Assembly (NCBI RefSeq): GCF_003115845.1
Contig: NZ_KZ819026.1
Coordinates: forward strand, 186,001 to 250,000
DNA: 64,000 nucleotides
Reading direction: 5' to 3'
Source of the DNA: Brenneria roseae subsp. roseae
GTDB lineage: Bacteria > Pseudomonadota > Gammaproteobacteria > Enterobacterales > Enterobacteriaceae
Under the pieces are notes generated by a model. The model ran no database searches. It was not told the DNA's origin and was given only the letters and a program-made list of their open reading frames with translations. Shown here piece by piece: positions 18,714 through 30,518 of the stretch (position 1 is its first letter; each line of letters starts with the position of its first letter). The translations under genes were made by a program, and so were the position numbers.

Positions 18714-19598
18714 ATGAGCGAAAAGCTACAGAAAGTACTGGCGCGCGCAGGTCACGGTTCGCGTCGTGAAATTGAAGGTATCATCCAGGCAGGACGCGTT
18801 AGCGTTGACGGCAAAATTGCCACGCTGGGTGACCGTGTTGAAGTGACAAAAGCCACCAAAATCCGTATTGACGGCCACGTGGTTTCCGTCAAGGAAACCG
18901 AAGAAGCGGTTTGCCGTGTGCTTATCTATTATAAACCGGAAGGTGAACTGTGTACGCGCAGCGATCCGGATGGTCGTCCTACCGTATTTGATCGTTTACC
19001 GAAAATCCACGGTTCTCGCTGGGTGGCCGTCGGTCGTCTGGACGTGAATACCTCGGGGCTATTGCTGTTTACCACCGATGGGGAACTGGCCAATCGCCTG
19101 ATGCATCCCAGCCATGAAGTTGAACGTGAATATGCGGTGCGGGTATTCGGCGAAATCAATGATGAGAAGCTCAAACAGCTCAGCAAAGGCGTGCAGTTGG
19201 AAGATGGCCCGGCGTCGTTCCGCTCGATTCGTTATCAAGGCGGCGAGGGCCTTAACCAATGGTATAACGTGACGCTGACGGAAGGGCGCAACCGTGAAGT
19301 TCGCCGCCTGTGGGAGGCGGTCGATGTGCAGGTTAGCCGCCTGATCCGCGTGCGCTACGGCGACATTCAATTGCCTAAAGGGCTGCCGCGCGGCGGTTGG
19401 ACTGAAATGACGCTGGACGATCTTAACTACCTGAGGGGATTGGTGCAATTGCCGCCAGAGACCGTGACCAAACTGCCGGTTGAGCGGGAGCGTCGTCGGG
19501 TAAAAGCCAATCAGATTCGTCGTGCGGTAAAACGCCACAGCCAGATTAATTCGACGCCGGCAAGACGCTCGTCGCCGAAACCCAAACGTAACGGCTAA
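18714..19598 (+). CDS. rluB: 23S rRNA pseudouridine 2605 synthase
   Basis: A 294-residue enzyme making pseudouridine at 23S rRNA position 2605. An S4 RNA-binding domain (about 1-60; [20 protein letters not shown]) precedes the RsuA-type catalytic domain with the catalytic Asp110 in [16 protein letters not shown]. The basic C-terminal tail is typical. The start at 18714 has GAGGT upstream and matches E. coli; an in-frame start 45 bases earlier is rejected. It converges on btuR. Confidence 0.96.
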   Translation: MSEKLQKVLARAGHGSRREIEGIIQAGRVSVDGKIATLGDRVEVTKATKIRIDGHVVSVKETEEAVCRVLIYYKPEGELCTRSDPDGRPTVFDRLPKIHGSRWVAVGRLDVNTSGLLLFTTDGELANRLMHPSHEVEREYAVRVFGEINDEKLKQLSKGVQLEDGPASFRSIRYQGGEGLNQWYNVTLTEGRNREVRRLWEAVDVQVSRLIRVRYGDIQLPKGLPRGGWTEMTLDDLNYLRGLVQLPPETVTKLPVERERRRVKANQIRRAVKRHSQINSTPARRSSPKPKRNG

Positions 19599-19618
19599 TA
19601 TCCACTCGTTGACGTTCA

Positions 19619-19678
19619 CCAGGGAGGTTCCCGTGCAGGGGACATCTCTGGCGAGATGGCGTGATCCCTGCGCCCTGG
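19619..19678. repeat. Nested palindrome between rluB and btuR
   Basis: Three concentric inverted pairs: CCAGGG (19619-19624) with CCCTGG (19673-19678), GCAGGG (19635-19640) with CCCTGC (19666-19671), and CATCTC (19643-19648), loop TGGC, GAGATG (19653-19658). It fills the convergent junction. There is no U-tract, so its role in 3'-end formation is a guess. Confidence 0.55.
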
Positions 19679-19696
19679 AATCACATAAAACGCCAT

Positions 19697-20287
19697 TTAC
19701 CAGTCTATACCTTGCTGTGCTTGGATTCCCGCTTCAAACGCATGTTTGACCGGGCGCATTTCGGTCACGGTATCGGCTATCTCCAGTAAATCCCGGTGAC
19801 AGCCGCGTCCGGTGATTATCACCGTTTGTCCGGCAGGGCGCTGGTTCAGCGCGTTAATTACGTCATCCAGCGCCAGATAACCGTAGCTGACCATGTAAGT
19901 CAGCTCATCCAGCACCACCAGATCCAACTGTGGATCGGCGAGCATTCGCTTACCGTGCTGCCAGACTTTCACTGCCGCATCGGTGTCAGTCTGGCGATTC
20001 TGGGTTTCCCAGGTAAAGCCGGTCGCCATAACCTGAAATTCCACACCGTGCTTTTGCAGCAGATTTTTTTCGCCATTTGGCCATTCGCCTTTAATAAACT
20101 GAATAACGCCTGCGCGTAAGTTGTGCCCGACGGCGCGCGTAACCGTACCAAAAGCAGCGGTGGTTTTCCCTTTGCCATTCCCTGTAAAAATGATCAGAAT
20201 GCCGCGTATGTCATTGGCCGCGGCAATACGGGCATCTACACGTTCTTTAATGCGTTGCTGACGCTGTTGGTGACGTTCATCGCTCAT
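19697..20287 (-). CDS. btuR: Cob(I)alamin adenosyltransferase
   Basis: A 196-residue enzyme (BtuR/CobO/CobA type) that transfers adenosyl from ATP to cob(I)alamin to make coenzyme B12. The P-loop GNGKGKTT is at about 36-43, and VVLDELTYMVSYGYL carries the Walker-B-like segment. C-terminal HAFEAGIQAQQGIDW closes the family. It lies 17 bp downstream of yciK on the same strand, the same pair as in E. coli. It serves B12 salvage; no cobalamin synthesis genes are in view. Confidence 0.96.
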   Translation of the reverse strand: MSDERHQQRQQRIKERVDARIAAANDIRGILIIFTGNGKGKTTAAFGTVTRAVGHNLRAGVIQFIKGEWPNGEKNLLQKHGVEFQVMATGFTWETQNRQTDTDAAVKVWQHGKRMLADPQLDLVVLDELTYMVSYGYLALDDVINALNQRPAGQTVIITGRGCHRDLLEIADTVTEMRPVKHAFEAGIQAQQGIDW

Positions 20288-20304
20288 CAGATATTCTCGA
20301 TTGG

Positions 20305-21066
20305 TTAGTCGGCGGGGCCGGCTTTTCTGCCGGGTTGGGCGTCAAAGCTCATCCCGGTTTTCCGGCGGCTGTCATCACCCATTAAATAAAGGTACAGCGG
20401 CATGATATCCGCTGGGGTTTTCAGTTTATCCGGGTTTTCATCCGGGAAAGCGGAGGCTCGCATGGTGGTGCGCGTACCGCCGGGGTTGATGCAGTTCACC
20501 CGCAAATGGGTATGACGATATTCATCCGCAAGGACCTGCATCATGCCCTCGGTCGCAAATTTGGACACTGAGTAGGCTCCCCAGCCGGCACGTCCCTGGC
20601 GTCCTACGCTGGAGCTGGTGAAAACCAGTGACGCACTGGGAGACTTCAGTAATAACGGCAGCAGAGCTTGCGTCAGCATAAAGGCCGCATTGACGTTGAC
20701 CTGCATGACCTGATGCCAGGTTTCGACGGATTGCTCCGCCATCGGCGCGATATCCCCAAGTAGTCCGGCGTTGTGCAGTACGCCATCCAAATGGGGAATG
20801 ACACGGGCTAACTCGTTGGCAAGTTGGAAAAACTGTTCGGAATGGGCCGTTAACATGTCACAAACAATGATGTGGGCTTCTGTGCCATTTTCCTGAAAAA
20901 TTTGCTGTTTCACGGCCTGAAGTTTGCTTTCTGTTCGGCCAAGCAGAACAAGGCGGGCGCCAAATCGGGCATAGGTGAGTGCCGCTTCGCGGCCGATACC
21001 GTCGCCTGCACCGGTGACCAAAATGATACGTTGTTGCAGCAAGTCGTTTTTAGGCTGGTAATGCAC
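20305..21066 (-). CDS. yciK: YciK, short-chain dehydrogenase/reductase
   Basis: A 253-residue classical SDR with the cofactor-binding TGAGDGIGREA at about 18-28 and the NAGLLGD motif. The catalytic set is a Ser in FTSSSVGRQG followed by YSVSK. It matches E. coli YciK, an oxidoreductase of unknown physiological substrate. It is co-directional with btuR, and probably co-transcribed given the 17-bp gap. Confidence 0.95.
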   Translation of the reverse strand: MHYQPKNDLLQQRIILVTGAGDGIGREAALTYARFGARLVLLGRTESKLQAVKQQIFQENGTEAHIIVCDMLTAHSEQFFQLANELARVIPHLDGVLHNAGLLGDIAPMAEQSVETWHQVMQVNVNAAFMLTQALLPLLLKSPSASLVFTSSSVGRQGRAGWGAYSVSKFATEGMMQVLADEYRHTHLRVNCINPGGTRTTMRASAFPDENPDKLKTPADIMPLYLYLMGDDSRRKTGMSFDAQPGRKAGPAD

Positions 21067-21513
21067 GGGGAATTCCTCTTACCGTGGCGGTGTTGATGCC
21101 ACGTTTCAGATAACAGACCTGCCGGACACCATGATTTAGCGGTATGCCATCGCTGTACTGCCAGGGTATCCGGCTGAACAAAGACATCCAATGGGGATGA
21201 AGATAGAGGAGTTATGCCTTAAATAACGCGAGTTTTCAATGAGAGTGGCGCCATTTCTTATGGCGGGCTATCCTGCCCGTCACCCTCGCGGGCCGTCGCA
21301 AGCGACGTTGAAAAACGCGCCCGGCGTTTTTTTATGGCGGGGCCACTCTCGCGGGTGCGGTAAAAAGCAGCAGAAAGCATGGAAACGATGTGAATAACAT
21401 CGCCATCTCGCACGTCATCAGTTAGGTTAACGGTTTAGCGCACGACGCTGACGTCGTAGTTGGTTAGAATAATCAACATCATATTCAATACTCAGTTAAT
21501 GAGGGCGGTATTT
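21067..21513. other. Intergenic region between yciK and sohB
   Basis: A 447-bp gap between divergent genes with no convincing gene. It holds the second copy of the dispersed palindromic repeat (21241-21350), a short perfect hairpin ACGACG-CTGA-CGTCGT at 21442-21457, and the sohB ribosome site. Promoters for yciK and sohB must lie here but were not resolved. Confidence 0.6.
21241..21350 (+). repeat. Dispersed palindromic repeat, copy 2, upstream of sohB
   Basis: The core at 21260-21339 carries three modules: GGCGGGCTATCCTGCCCG; GGGCCGTCGCAAGCGACG, a palindrome; and AAAAACGC-GCCCG-GCGTTTTTTT, which has the form of an intrinsic terminator. The whole is bracketed by a 9-bp inverted repeat, GAGAGTGGC (21241-21249) and GCCACTCTC (21342-21350). 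This is the most complete of the three copies in the window. Confidence 0.8.
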
Positions 21514-22560
21514 GTGGAATTACTTTCTCAGTACGGTTTGTTCCTGGCTAAAGCGCTCACCATCGTGGTGGCGATTGGCGCGCTGGTGATTGTGGCATTT
21601 GGCATATCACAGCGAAAGCGTCAGCACAAAGGTGAGTTACAGGTGATTAATCTGAGCGAACAGTACCGTGATATGCAGCGGGAAATGCAAACCGCCTGCA
21701 TGAATGACGCTGAGCGTAAGCAGTTATCCAGGCAAGAAAAAAAGAAAGCAAAAGCGTCAGCCCGGCAAGATAAGCAGCGTGCGAAACGCGGTGAAGAAAA
21801 AAATGCGAAACCTTGTCTGTATGTGTTGGATTTTAACGGCAGTATGGATGCCGGCGAGGTAAGTTCGTTACGTGAAGAGATTTCCGCCGTACTGGCCGTG
21901 GCGAAACCGCAGGATGAGGTGCTGCTGAGACTGGAAAGTCCGGGTGGGGTGGTGCATGGCTACGGGCTGGCCGCATCGCAGCTGCAACGCTTGCGACAGG
22001 GCGGCGTTCGCCTGACGGTCGCGGTCGATAAAGTGGCCGCCAGCGGCGGATATATGATGGCCTGCGTAGCCGATCGCATTGTCGCCGCGCCGTTTGCCAT
22101 TGTGGGGTCCATTGGCGTGGTCGCTCAGATTCCTAACTTCAATCGCTTATTGAAGAACAAGGATATTGACGTTGAATTGCATACCGCTGGTGAGTTCAAA
22201 CGTACATTAACCCTGTTTGGTGAAAACACCGAGGCCGGGCGGGAAAAATTCCGTGAAGATTTGAATGTCACTCATCGGCTGTTCAAACAGTTTGTACAGG
22301 ATATGCGCCCTTCACTGGATATTGATTCCGTCGCCACCGGTGAACATTGGTTCGGTTCTCAGGCCAGGGATCTGGGGCTGGTCGATGCGATTGGCACCAG
22401 TGACGATCTGCTGATCGCCGAAATGGAAAACCACGAAGTCCTCAACGTGCGTTACACCCGTCGTAAACGCCTGCTGGATCGCCTGACAGGCAGCGCGGGG
22501 GATACCGCGGAACGATTAATGCTGCGCTGGTGGCAGCGCGGCAATAAACCGCTGCTGTAA
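21514..22560 (+). CDS. sohB: SohB, S49-family inner-membrane peptidase
   Basis: A 348-residue protease, homologue of E. coli SohB (349 residues), a multicopy suppressor of htrA mutants. An N-terminal membrane anchor (about 5-30) is followed by a Lys-rich linker and the S49 domain with ESPGGVVHGYG and the catalytic Ser177 in VDKVAASGGYMMAC. The conserved Lys lies in HTAGEFKRTLTL. The start is GTG at 21514 (MELLSQYGLF), with GAGGG eight bases upstream. An ATG 54 bases earlier would add residues absent from E. coli SohB. Confidence 0.95.
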   Translation: MELLSQYGLFLAKALTIVVAIGALVIVAFGISQRKRQHKGELQVINLSEQYRDMQREMQTACMNDAERKQLSRQEKKKAKASARQDKQRAKRGEEKNAKPCLYVLDFNGSMDAGEVSSLREEISAVLAVAKPQDEVLLRLESPGGVVHGYGLAASQLQRLRQGGVRLTVAVDKVAASGGYMMACVADRIVAAPFAIVGSIGVVAQIPNFNRLLKNKDIDVELHTAGEFKRTLTLFGENTEAGREKFREDLNVTHRLFKQFVQDMRPSLDIDSVATGEHWFGSQARDLGLVDAIGTSDDLLIAEMENHEVLNVRYTRRKRLLDRLTGSAGDTAERLMLRWWQRGNKPLL

Positions 22561-22587
22561 GCGTGGAAATATAGCGCGTAACGCCAT

Positions 22588-22619
22588 CGCCCGCGAATTA
22601 TCGCGGGCGGTTTGTTTTT
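22588..22619 (+). terminator. sohB/yciN intergenic terminator
   Basis: CGCCCGCG (22588-22595), loop AATTAT, CGCGGGCG (22602-22609), followed by GTTTGTTTTT. A perfect 8-bp GC stem with a T-tract between convergent sohB and yciN. Confidence 0.85.
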
Positions 22620-22887
22620 AATCGATCAGATAATATTTTTCAGACAGCACCTGGGCCAAATGTTTAAACATATTGAAAACCGCCGTTGTCTTGAGCGTGG
22701 GTAACCCATTGGCATCAAGGAAAAACTCGCCGCGGAAAACCAGTACGTCATTTTTTTGTTCTACGCTCTCGGCGAGCATGCCGTGCAGGTAATCGTCGTG
22801 ATTTTGAATAATTGAATTGGCTTCAGCCAGCAAGCTCTGGCGGTCAATCGGGGATTTTTCTGCGCGTATCTGAGATTCATTGGACAT
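22618..22887 (-). CDS. yciN: YciN family protein
   Basis: An 89-residue small cytoplasmic protein matching E. coli YciN (83 residues), with the conserved [15 protein letters not shown] entry, [16 protein letters not shown] and the C-terminal [15 protein letters not shown]. Its function is unknown. It is located between sohB and topA and divergent from topA, as in E. coli. There are no cysteines, signal sequence or membrane segments. Confidence 0.94.
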   Translation of the reverse strand: MSNESQIRAEKSPIDRQSLLAEANSIIQNHDDYLHGMLAESVEQKNDVLVFRGEFFLDANGLPTLKTTAVFNMFKHLAQVLSEKYYLID

Positions 22888-23421
22888 TTATTACCTACTC
22901 CTGTGTTCAAACTTTAATCATCGTCGGCTTTTTAGCGTAATCCTGAACAGTTAAGGATCGCGATGCTGGAGCGACTACGGTGCGTGCTATCCAGATCAAT
23001 AGTGATGTTTCCCGTGATGAAAAGATTGTACTGCGTGAAACGAGGCTATCGCAAATGCACTAAATTTTAGCAACTTGCTTGCCGATACTGAATTCAGTTC
23101 AGATTGGCTAAAACGTCGTTTCCATGCTAATTAGGTTGCGTGGCGTTATTTATCAGGTAGAGTGTGGGATTTTGTGCTGCCGGTGGAATAATTTCTTTAC
23201 GTCATGGCAGTCTGCACTGATTTAATGTGGTAGATAGACAGCGTTAATGTTCAGACAGAATAGAGGGTTACAGGCGTCGCGTTGAAAAAAAGGCTCACCC
23301 GCGCAGGATAAATCCGCAACGCCGTGATCCACAATTAATCGAGCATCCGCCCTTGTTTATTTTGGTGGATGCCCCCAAAAGATATCTGATTTTCAGAAGA
23401 ATTAAGCAGGTAATAGTACAT
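22888..23421. other. Long leader region upstream of topA
   Basis: A 534-bp gap between divergent yciN and topA. I see no reading frame with family resemblance. It contains a hairpin, GCATCC-G-CC (23343-23351) against GG-T-GGATGC (23364-23372), about 50 bp before the topA ATG. E. coli topA has several promoters over a comparable distance. No -35/-10 pair here was good enough to call. Confidence 0.5.
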
Positions 23422-26019
23422 ATGGGTAAAGCTCTCGTTATAGTTGAGTCCCCGGCAAAAGCCAAAACGATCAATAAGTATCTTGGCAATGACTACGTGG
23501 TGAAATCCAGCGTCGGTCATGTGCGCGATCTGCCGACCAGTGGTTCAGTCAGTAAGAAGAGCGCAGACTCAAACAAAGACAAAACGAAAAAAGCGGTCAA
23601 AAAGGATGAAAAATCCGCGCTGGTCAATCGCATGGGGGTTGATCCTTACCATGGCTGGAAAGCTAATTACGAGATTTTGCCTGGCAAGGAAAAAGTCGTT
23701 TCTGAACTGAAAACGCTGGCGGAAAACGCTGAGCACATCTATCTCGCAACCGACCTTGACCGCGAAGGGGAAGCTATTGCCTGGCACCTGCGGGAAATCA
23801 TCGGTGGTGACGATAAGCGGTTCAGCCGCGTGGTGTTTAACGAAATTACCAAAAATGCCATCCAGCAGGCGTTCCAGAAACCGGATAAGTTAAATATCGA
23901 TCGCGTGAACGCCCAGCAGGCCCGTCGTTTTATGGACCGCGTCGTGGGCTACATGGTCTCTCCGCTGCTGTGGAAGAAGATTGCCCGTGGATTGTCCGCC
24001 GGGCGCGTACAGTCTGTCGCCGTACGCCTGATCGTTGATCGCGAGCGTGAAATCAAAGCATTTGTTCCGGAAGAATACTGGGAACTGCACGCCGATTTAC
24101 TGTCCGGTAATGATGATCAGTTGCAAATGCAGGTCACTCATCACAACGGCAAGCCATTTAAACCGGTTAATAAGGATCAGACACAGGCAGCGGTCAGCCT
24201 GCTGGAGAAAGCCAGCTATGTGGTCGCCGAACGTGAAGATAAACCGACCAGCAGTAAACCCGGCGCGCCTTTCATCACATCGACGCTACAGCAGGCGGCC
24301 AGTACCCGTCTTGGCTTTGGCGTGAAAAAGACCATGATGATGGCTCAGCGCCTGTACGAAGCGGGCTACATCACTTATATGCGTACTGACTCAACCAACC
24401 TGAGTCAGGATGCGTTAACCATGGTTCGCGGGTACATCGGCGACGAATTTGGTAAACGCTATCTGCCGGAGGCGGCTAACCACTACAGCAGTAAAGAGAA
24501 TTCACAGGAAGCGCACGAAGCGATCCGTCCTTCAGATGTGAAAGTATTGGCCGATAGCTTAAAAGACATGGAAGCGGATGCGCAGAAATTGTATCAACTG
24601 ATTTGGCGTCAGTTTGTCGCCTGTCAGATGACGCCGGCGCGGTACGATTCCACGACATTGATTGTTGAAGCCGTGGGTTACCAACTGCGGGCCAAAGGCC
24701 GCACGTTGCGATTTGATGGCTGGACGAAAGTCATGCCCGCGCTGCGTAAAAATGATGAAGATCGTACTTTGCCGACGGTCGCGGTGGGTGAACAACTGGC
24801 ATTGCAGAAACTGTTGCCGGGGCAGCACTTTACCAAACCGCCGGCACGTTACAGCGATGCATCATTGGTAAAAGAGCTGGAAAAACGCGGTATCGGTCGT
24901 CCTTCTACTTATGCATCGATTATTTCGACCATTCAGGATCGCGGCTATGTGCGGGTAGAAAACCGCCGTTTCTACGCTGAAAAAATGGGTGAAATTGTTA
25001 CCGATCGTCTGGAAGAAAACTTCCGTGAACTGATGAACTACGATTTCACCGCGCGTATGGAAAGCAGTCTCGACCAGGTGGCGAATAATCAGGCGGAGTG
25101 GAAAGCCGTTCTGGATGAGTTTTTCGCCGAGTTCAGCAAACAGTTGGAAACCGCAGAGCAGGATCCGGAAGAAGGCGGCATGCGGCCGAATCAGATGGTG
25201 ATGACCAGCATCGACTGCCCGACCTGCGGACGCAAAATGGGAATACGCACTGCCAGTACCGGCGTTTTCCTGGGTTGTTCAGGCTATGCGCTGCCGCCAA
25301 AAGAGCGCTGTAAAAGCACTATCAATCTGATCCCCGAGGCAGAAGTGCTGAATGTGCTGGAAGGGGATGAAGCCGAAACCAATGCGTTACGCGCGCGTCG
25401 CCGCTGTTCGAAGTGCGGTACCGCCATGGATAGCTATCTGATTGATAATCAACGTAAGCTGCACGTATGCGGTAATAACCCGGCTTGCGATGGTTATGAG
25501 ATCGAAGAAGGTGAATTCCGTATCAAAGGTTATGACGGCCCGATTGTTGAATGTGAAAAATGCGGCTCGGAAATGCACCTCAAGATGGGGCGCTTCGGCA
25601 AGTACATGGCCTGTACCAATGAGACCTGTGGCAACACGCGTAAAATTTTACGTAACGGCGACGTCGCGCCACCGAAAGAAGATCCGGTACCGCTGCCTGA
25701 GTTGCCCTGTGAGAAGTCGGATGCGTATTTCGTTTTACGAGATGGCGCCGCAGGCGTTTTCCTGGCAGCCAATACGTTCCCGAAATCCCGGGAGACGCGT
25801 GCGCCGCTGGTTGAAGAATTACAACGCTTCAAAGATCGTCTGCCTGAAAAATTGCGTTATCTGGCCGATGCGCCGGCAACGGATAAGGATGGCAATAAAG
25901 CGATGGTGCGTTTTAGCCGTAAGACAAAGCAGCAGTATGTTTCTTCGGAAAAGGATGGCAAGGCTACCGGCTGGTCAGCTTTCTACGTCGACGGCAAATG
26001 GGTGGAAGGCAAGAAATAA
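23422..26019 (+). CDS. topA: DNA topoisomerase I
   Basis: An 865-residue type IA topoisomerase that relaxes negative supercoils; exactly the E. coli length. The Toprim domain opens [18 protein letters not shown], with the acidic [12 protein letters not shown] triad near 110-120. The active-site tyrosine, equivalent to Tyr319, is in [13 protein letters not shown]. Three C-terminal Cys4 zinc modules follow: [19 protein letters not shown] and [10 protein letters not shown], each with a second Cys pair. The start at 23422 agrees with E. coli; the upstream in-frame ATG at 23353 lies in the leader and is rejected. Confidence 0.98.
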   Translation: MGKALVIVESPAKAKTINKYLGNDYVVKSSVGHVRDLPTSGSVSKKSADSNKDKTKKAVKKDEKSALVNRMGVDPYHGWKANYEILPGKEKVVSELKTLAENAEHIYLATDLDREGEAIAWHLREIIGGDDKRFSRVVFNEITKNAIQQAFQKPDKLNIDRVNAQQARRFMDRVVGYMVSPLLWKKIARGLSAGRVQSVAVRLIVDREREIKAFVPEEYWELHADLLSGNDDQLQMQVTHHNGKPFKPVNKDQTQAAVSLLEKASYVVAEREDKPTSSKPGAPFITSTLQQAASTRLGFGVKKTMMMAQRLYEAGYITYMRTDSTNLSQDALTMVRGYIGDEFGKRYLPEAANHYSSKENSQEAHEAIRPSDVKVLADSLKDMEADAQKLYQLIWRQFVACQMTPARYDSTTLIVEAVGYQLRAKGRTLRFDGWTKVMPALRKNDEDRTLPTVAVGEQLALQKLLPGQHFTKPPARYSDASLVKELEKRGIGRPSTYASIISTIQDRGYVRVENRRFYAEKMGEIVTDRLEENFRELMNYDFTARMESSLDQVANNQAEWKAVLDEFFAEFSKQLETAEQDPEEGGMRPNQMVMTSIDCPTCGRKMGIRTASTGVFLGCSGYALPPKERCKSTINLIPEAEVLNVLEGDEAETNALRARRRCSKCGTAMDSYLIDNQRKLHVCGNNPACDGYEIEEGEFRIKGYDGPIVECEKCGSEMHLKMGRFGKYMACTNETCGNTRKILRNGDVAPPKEDPVPLPELPCEKSDAYFVLRDGAAGVFLAANTFPKSRETRAPLVEELQRFKDRLPEKLRYLADAPATDKDGNKAMVRFSRKTKQQYVSSEKDGKATGWSAFYVDGKWVEGKK

Positions 26020-27343
<1,324 letters not shown>

Positions 27344-27367
27344 CTGGCGTAAAGAGCGGGTGCAAAC

Positions 27368-27402
27368 AAAAAGGCCAGATAGTTTGACTATCTGGCCTTT
27401 TT
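27368..27402. terminator. Bidirectional terminator between cysB and nth
   Basis: A perfect 16-bp stem, AAAAAGGCCAGATAGT (27368-27383) and its complement (27387-27402), with a 3-base loop. A- and T-tracts on both sides allow termination of cysB rightward and of the rsx-nth operon leftward. Confidence 0.9.
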
Positions 27403-27474
27403 GCGGGTATTGGTCAAACTGCAATTGTTGTGGTCTCGAAGCCTGCTTTCTCAGGGAACCGCGTAGCGCATTGA

Positions 27475-28110
27475 CTACGCGTAAACTTTTTCTTTGAACT
27501 CGCAGAGATCTTCAATCAGGCAGGAGCCACAGCGTGGTTTACGGGCGATGCAGGTATAACGGCCATGAAGAATGAGCCAATGATGGCAATCGACCTTAAA
27601 TTCTGCGGGTACCACTTTCAACAGCTTTTCTTCTACTTGCTCGACGTTTTTGCCCGGTGCGAAGCCAGTACGGTTACAAACGCGGAAAATATGCGTGTCA
27701 ACGGCAATCGTCGGCCAACCGAAAGCCGTATTCAATACTACGTTAGCGGTTTTACGGCCAACACCGGGTAAGGCCTCCAGCGCCGCCCGATCTTCAGGTA
27801 CCTGGCTTTGGTGCTTATCAATCAGAATACGGCAGGTTTTGATGATATTCTCTGCTTTGCCGTTAAACAGGCCAATGGTCTTGATGTACGCTTTGACGCC
27901 GTCAACGCCTAATTCGAGCATCGCTTCCGGGGTATTGGCTACCGGATAAAGCTTTGCCGTGGCCTTGTTAACGCTGACGTCGGTCGCCTGAGCAGAGAGC
28001 AGAACCGCGATGAGTAATTCAAAAGGGGTACTGAACTTCAATTCCGTTGTGGGATGGGGATCGTTGGCGCGCAGTCTGCTTAAGATCTCAATCCGCTTTT
28101 CCCTGTTCAT
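27475..28110 (-). CDS. nth: Endonuclease III
   Basis: A 211-residue DNA glycosylase/AP lyase removing oxidised pyrimidines. The helix-hairpin-helix [14 protein letters not shown] carries the catalytic Lys (equivalent to Lys120), and VDTHIFRV has the catalytic Asp138. The C-terminal iron-sulfur loop [17 protein letters not shown] shows the C-X6-C-X2-C-X5-C ligand set. The start overlaps the rsxE stop by four bases, so it is the last gene of the rsx operon, as in E. coli. Confidence 0.98.
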   Translation of the reverse strand: MNREKRIEILSRLRANDPHPTTELKFSTPFELLIAVLLSAQATDVSVNKATAKLYPVANTPEAMLELGVDGVKAYIKTIGLFNGKAENIIKTCRILIDKHQSQVPEDRAALEALPGVGRKTANVVLNTAFGWPTIAVDTHIFRVCNRTGFAPGKNVEQVEEKLLKVVPAEFKVDCHHWLILHGRYTCIARKPRCGSCLIEDLCEFKEKVYA

Positions 28111-28808
28111 AATGGTTCTCCTGCTGCCTCGGAAGCGGCCGTTTTTGTCACAACGGAGACACGTGCCCGACGCTGTTTCATTTTTTCATCAATCAGGTAT
28201 TTTGCCGCCAGCAGCAGCCCTAAACCGATAAACGCGCCAGGAGGCAACATTGCCAGCAAGAACGGCGAGTCCAGGTGAACCACTTCAATCCGCAGTGCCG
28301 TTGCCCAATGACCTAACAGCTGGGATGCGCCGTCAAACAATGTTCCGTTGCCGAGAATTTCACGCAGGGAACCTAATGCCACCAGCACGCTGGTGGCGCC
28401 GAGTCCCATCGCCAGGCCGTCAATGGCCGACAGTCCGACGGGATTTTTCGATGCAAAGGCTTCGGCGCGACCGATAACAATACAGTTCGTCACAATCAAG
28501 GGAATGAAAATTCCCAGTGATTGATATAATCCATAGGCGTAGGCGTTGATCAGCATCTGTACCATACTCACCACGGATGCAATAACCATGACATAAATAG
28601 GAATGCGGATTTCCGCCGGAACCCAGCGTCTTAGCGAGGAGACCGCGATATTGGTGCAGGTCAGTACCAGCGTGGTCGCCAGCCCTAATCCTAACGCATT
28701 GGTGACGGTGGAGGACACCGCCAGCAACGGGCACAGGCCGAGCAATTGCACCAGCGCCGAGTTGTTTTTCCATAATCCCTGAATCAGGATTTGTTTGGCT
28801 TCACTCAT
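28107..28808 (-). CDS. rsxE: RsxE/RnfE membrane subunit
   Basis: A 233-residue integral membrane subunit with about six helices, of the Rsx (Rnf-type) complex. The conserved [19 protein letters not shown] and [16 protein letters not shown] blocks are present. The complex uses reducing power to keep SoxR reduced and switch off the superoxide response; in other bacteria Rnf is an ion-pumping ferredoxin:NAD oxidoreductase. It abuts rsxG directly and overlaps nth by four bases. Confidence 0.97.
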   Translation of the reverse strand: MSEAKQILIQGLWKNNSALVQLLGLCPLLAVSSTVTNALGLGLATTLVLTCTNIAVSSLRRWVPAEIRIPIYVMVIASVVSMVQMLINAYAYGLYQSLGIFIPLIVTNCIVIGRAEAFASKNPVGLSAIDGLAMGLGATSVLVALGSLREILGNGTLFDGASQLLGHWATALRIEVVHLDSPFLLAMLPPGAFIGLGLLLAAKYLIDEKMKQRRARVSVVTKTAASEAAGEPL

Positions 28809-29438
28809 CTATTTATTCTCTCCACAAACGGGCAGGGTATCGAGCTGCGACGGCAGCGTTTGCAGATACAGCGCACTTCGTTTCACGCTATTGATGACCG
28901 CACGTGGCGTAATGGTTGCCCCTGTAAACTGGTCAAACATGCCGCCTTCTTTTTTTACCGCCCAGCGGGCATCATCGACGCCTTGCACCGATTGACCGTT
29001 AAAACGGGTGATCCAGTCAGAAATGCGGATCTCGATTTTATCACCTAATCCGGGCGTTTCATGGTGTTCTGTGACCCGGGTAGCTAATACATTGCCATTA
29101 AAATCGGCGCCGATCAGAAGCTGTATGGCGCCGGAGTAACCATCGGGCGCGGTGCTCTCTATTGCCGCCGCGACGGGGATGCCATCTTTACGGGCAATGA
29201 ATAATTGGCGAGGGGATGTTGAACCCAACGCCGAATTCGTGACAACGTAACATTCCTGTTGCATGTCATTATTATACAGATCAGACGGAACAACCTGATC
29301 CAACAGCATTTTTTGTTGCAGTAGCGCCTGTCGGGAAATGGTTGGTCCAGTCAGACTGTTTACCACGGCAGTCAATGCAGTGGTAAATGCGGCAAACAGT
29401 GCCAGCGTCATGGCATGGCGGCGCATTGTGGTAAACAT
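28809..29438 (-). CDS. rsxG: RsxG/RnfG flavoprotein subunit
   Basis: A 209-residue protein with one N-terminal membrane anchor (about 9-29) and a periplasmic FMN domain. The covalent-FMN threonine is in [13 protein letters not shown], at about Thr175, matching the S/T-GAT flavinylation motif. ETPGLGDKI is also conserved. It passes electrons within the Rsx complex. It is located between rsxD (9-bp gap) and rsxE (no gap). Confidence 0.96.
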   Translation of the reverse strand: MFTTMRRHAMTLALFAAFTTALTAVVNSLTGPTISRQALLQQKMLLDQVVPSDLYNNDMQQECYVVTNSALGSTSPRQLFIARKDGIPVAAAIESTAPDGYSGAIQLLIGADFNGNVLATRVTEHHETPGLGDKIEIRISDWITRFNGQSVQGVDDARWAVKKEGGMFDQFTGATITPRAVINSVKRSALYLQTLPSQLDTLPVCGENK

Positions 29439-29447
29439 GGCAGATCC

Positions 29448-30518
29448 TTAGCGATGATGGCCGTAAGCGCGCGGTTTAGTGTAGTAGTCAATTAATGGCA
29501 CCGTAATGTTTGCCAGCAGTACCGCAAACGCCACGCCATCAGGATAGCCGCCATAGGTTCTGATCAACCAGACTAACAGACCAATCAGAGCACCAAAAAT
29601 CAGGCGGCCTTTATTGGTCGTTGATGCGGTTACCGGATCGGTGGCAATAAAGAATGCCCCCAGCATGGTGGCGCCAGAAAACAGATGCAGAACGGGCGGT
29701 GCGCATTTTTCCGGTGCCAGTAACCAACCCAGTGAAGCGCACAGCACCAGGCTAAATAAAAAACTGATTGGAATATGCCAGCGTATGGTTCCGCGAGCCA
29801 GCAGAAACAGTCCACCGATGAGAAAACCGATATTAACCCACTGCCAGCCGATACCGACCATGACGGTGGTAAAAATGGTTGGCGCGAACAGCGGCTGTTG
29901 CAAAATATCCTGCGGTTGATGACCCGAGTGCAGGCCTGTTTTGAATGTATCCAGCGGCGTCGCCTGACTGATGCCATCGACCGTATGCATTAACTGCTGT
30001 GCAGAGTACCCAGATGGCGTATGACCGGACAGGATCGTCATCAGGGCGTCGTAGAAACCGATCGGCATGATCTGAAGCGGACCGGGGGGTAACCAACTGG
30101 TCATCTGAACGGGGAAAGAGATGAGCAGGACAACATAGCCAATCATTGCCGGGTTGAACGGATTTTGCCCCAGTCCGCCGTACAGCTGTTTGGCAATCAC
30201 AATGGCGAACGCGGTTCCTATGACAACCATCCACCAGGGAGCCAGCGGCGGCAGGCTAATGCCAAGCAAAATGGCGGTCAACAATGCAGAGTTATCGGCC
30301 AGTGTCGCGCGGACATCGAACTTCCTCAGTGACACCGTCACGAATTCGGCAATCAGCGCGGTAGCTGATGCAAGGCCAACCTGAATCAGGTTGCCGTAGC
30401 CAAAGAAATAGTACTGCGCCAGCATCCCTGGGATACAGGCCACGATAACCAACAGCATAATACGCTGAGTGCGTTGCTGATTGTGAGTAAAGGGAGAACT
30501 CGCGATTTTGAAAGCCAT
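29448..30518 (-). CDS. rsxD: RsxD/RnfD membrane flavoprotein subunit
   Basis: A 356-residue polytopic membrane protein with eight to ten helices, homologous to NqrB. FMN attachment is expected at Thr187 in the motif SQATPLDTF, equivalent to the flavinylated threonine of Vibrio RnfD. The conserved [14 protein letters not shown] and [14 protein letters not shown] segments are present. It directly follows rsxC with no intergenic base. Confidence 0.97.
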   Translation of the reverse strand: MAFKIASSPFTHNQQRTQRIMLLVIVACIPGMLAQYYFFGYGNLIQVGLASATALIAEFVTVSLRKFDVRATLADNSALLTAILLGISLPPLAPWWMVVIGTAFAIVIAKQLYGGLGQNPFNPAMIGYVVLLISFPVQMTSWLPPGPLQIMPIGFYDALMTILSGHTPSGYSAQQLMHTVDGISQATPLDTFKTGLHSGHQPQDILQQPLFAPTIFTTVMVGIGWQWVNIGFLIGGLFLLARGTIRWHIPISFLFSLVLCASLGWLLAPEKCAPPVLHLFSGATMLGAFFIATDPVTASTTNKGRLIFGALIGLLVWLIRTYGGYPDGVAFAVLLANITVPLIDYYTKPRAYGHHR

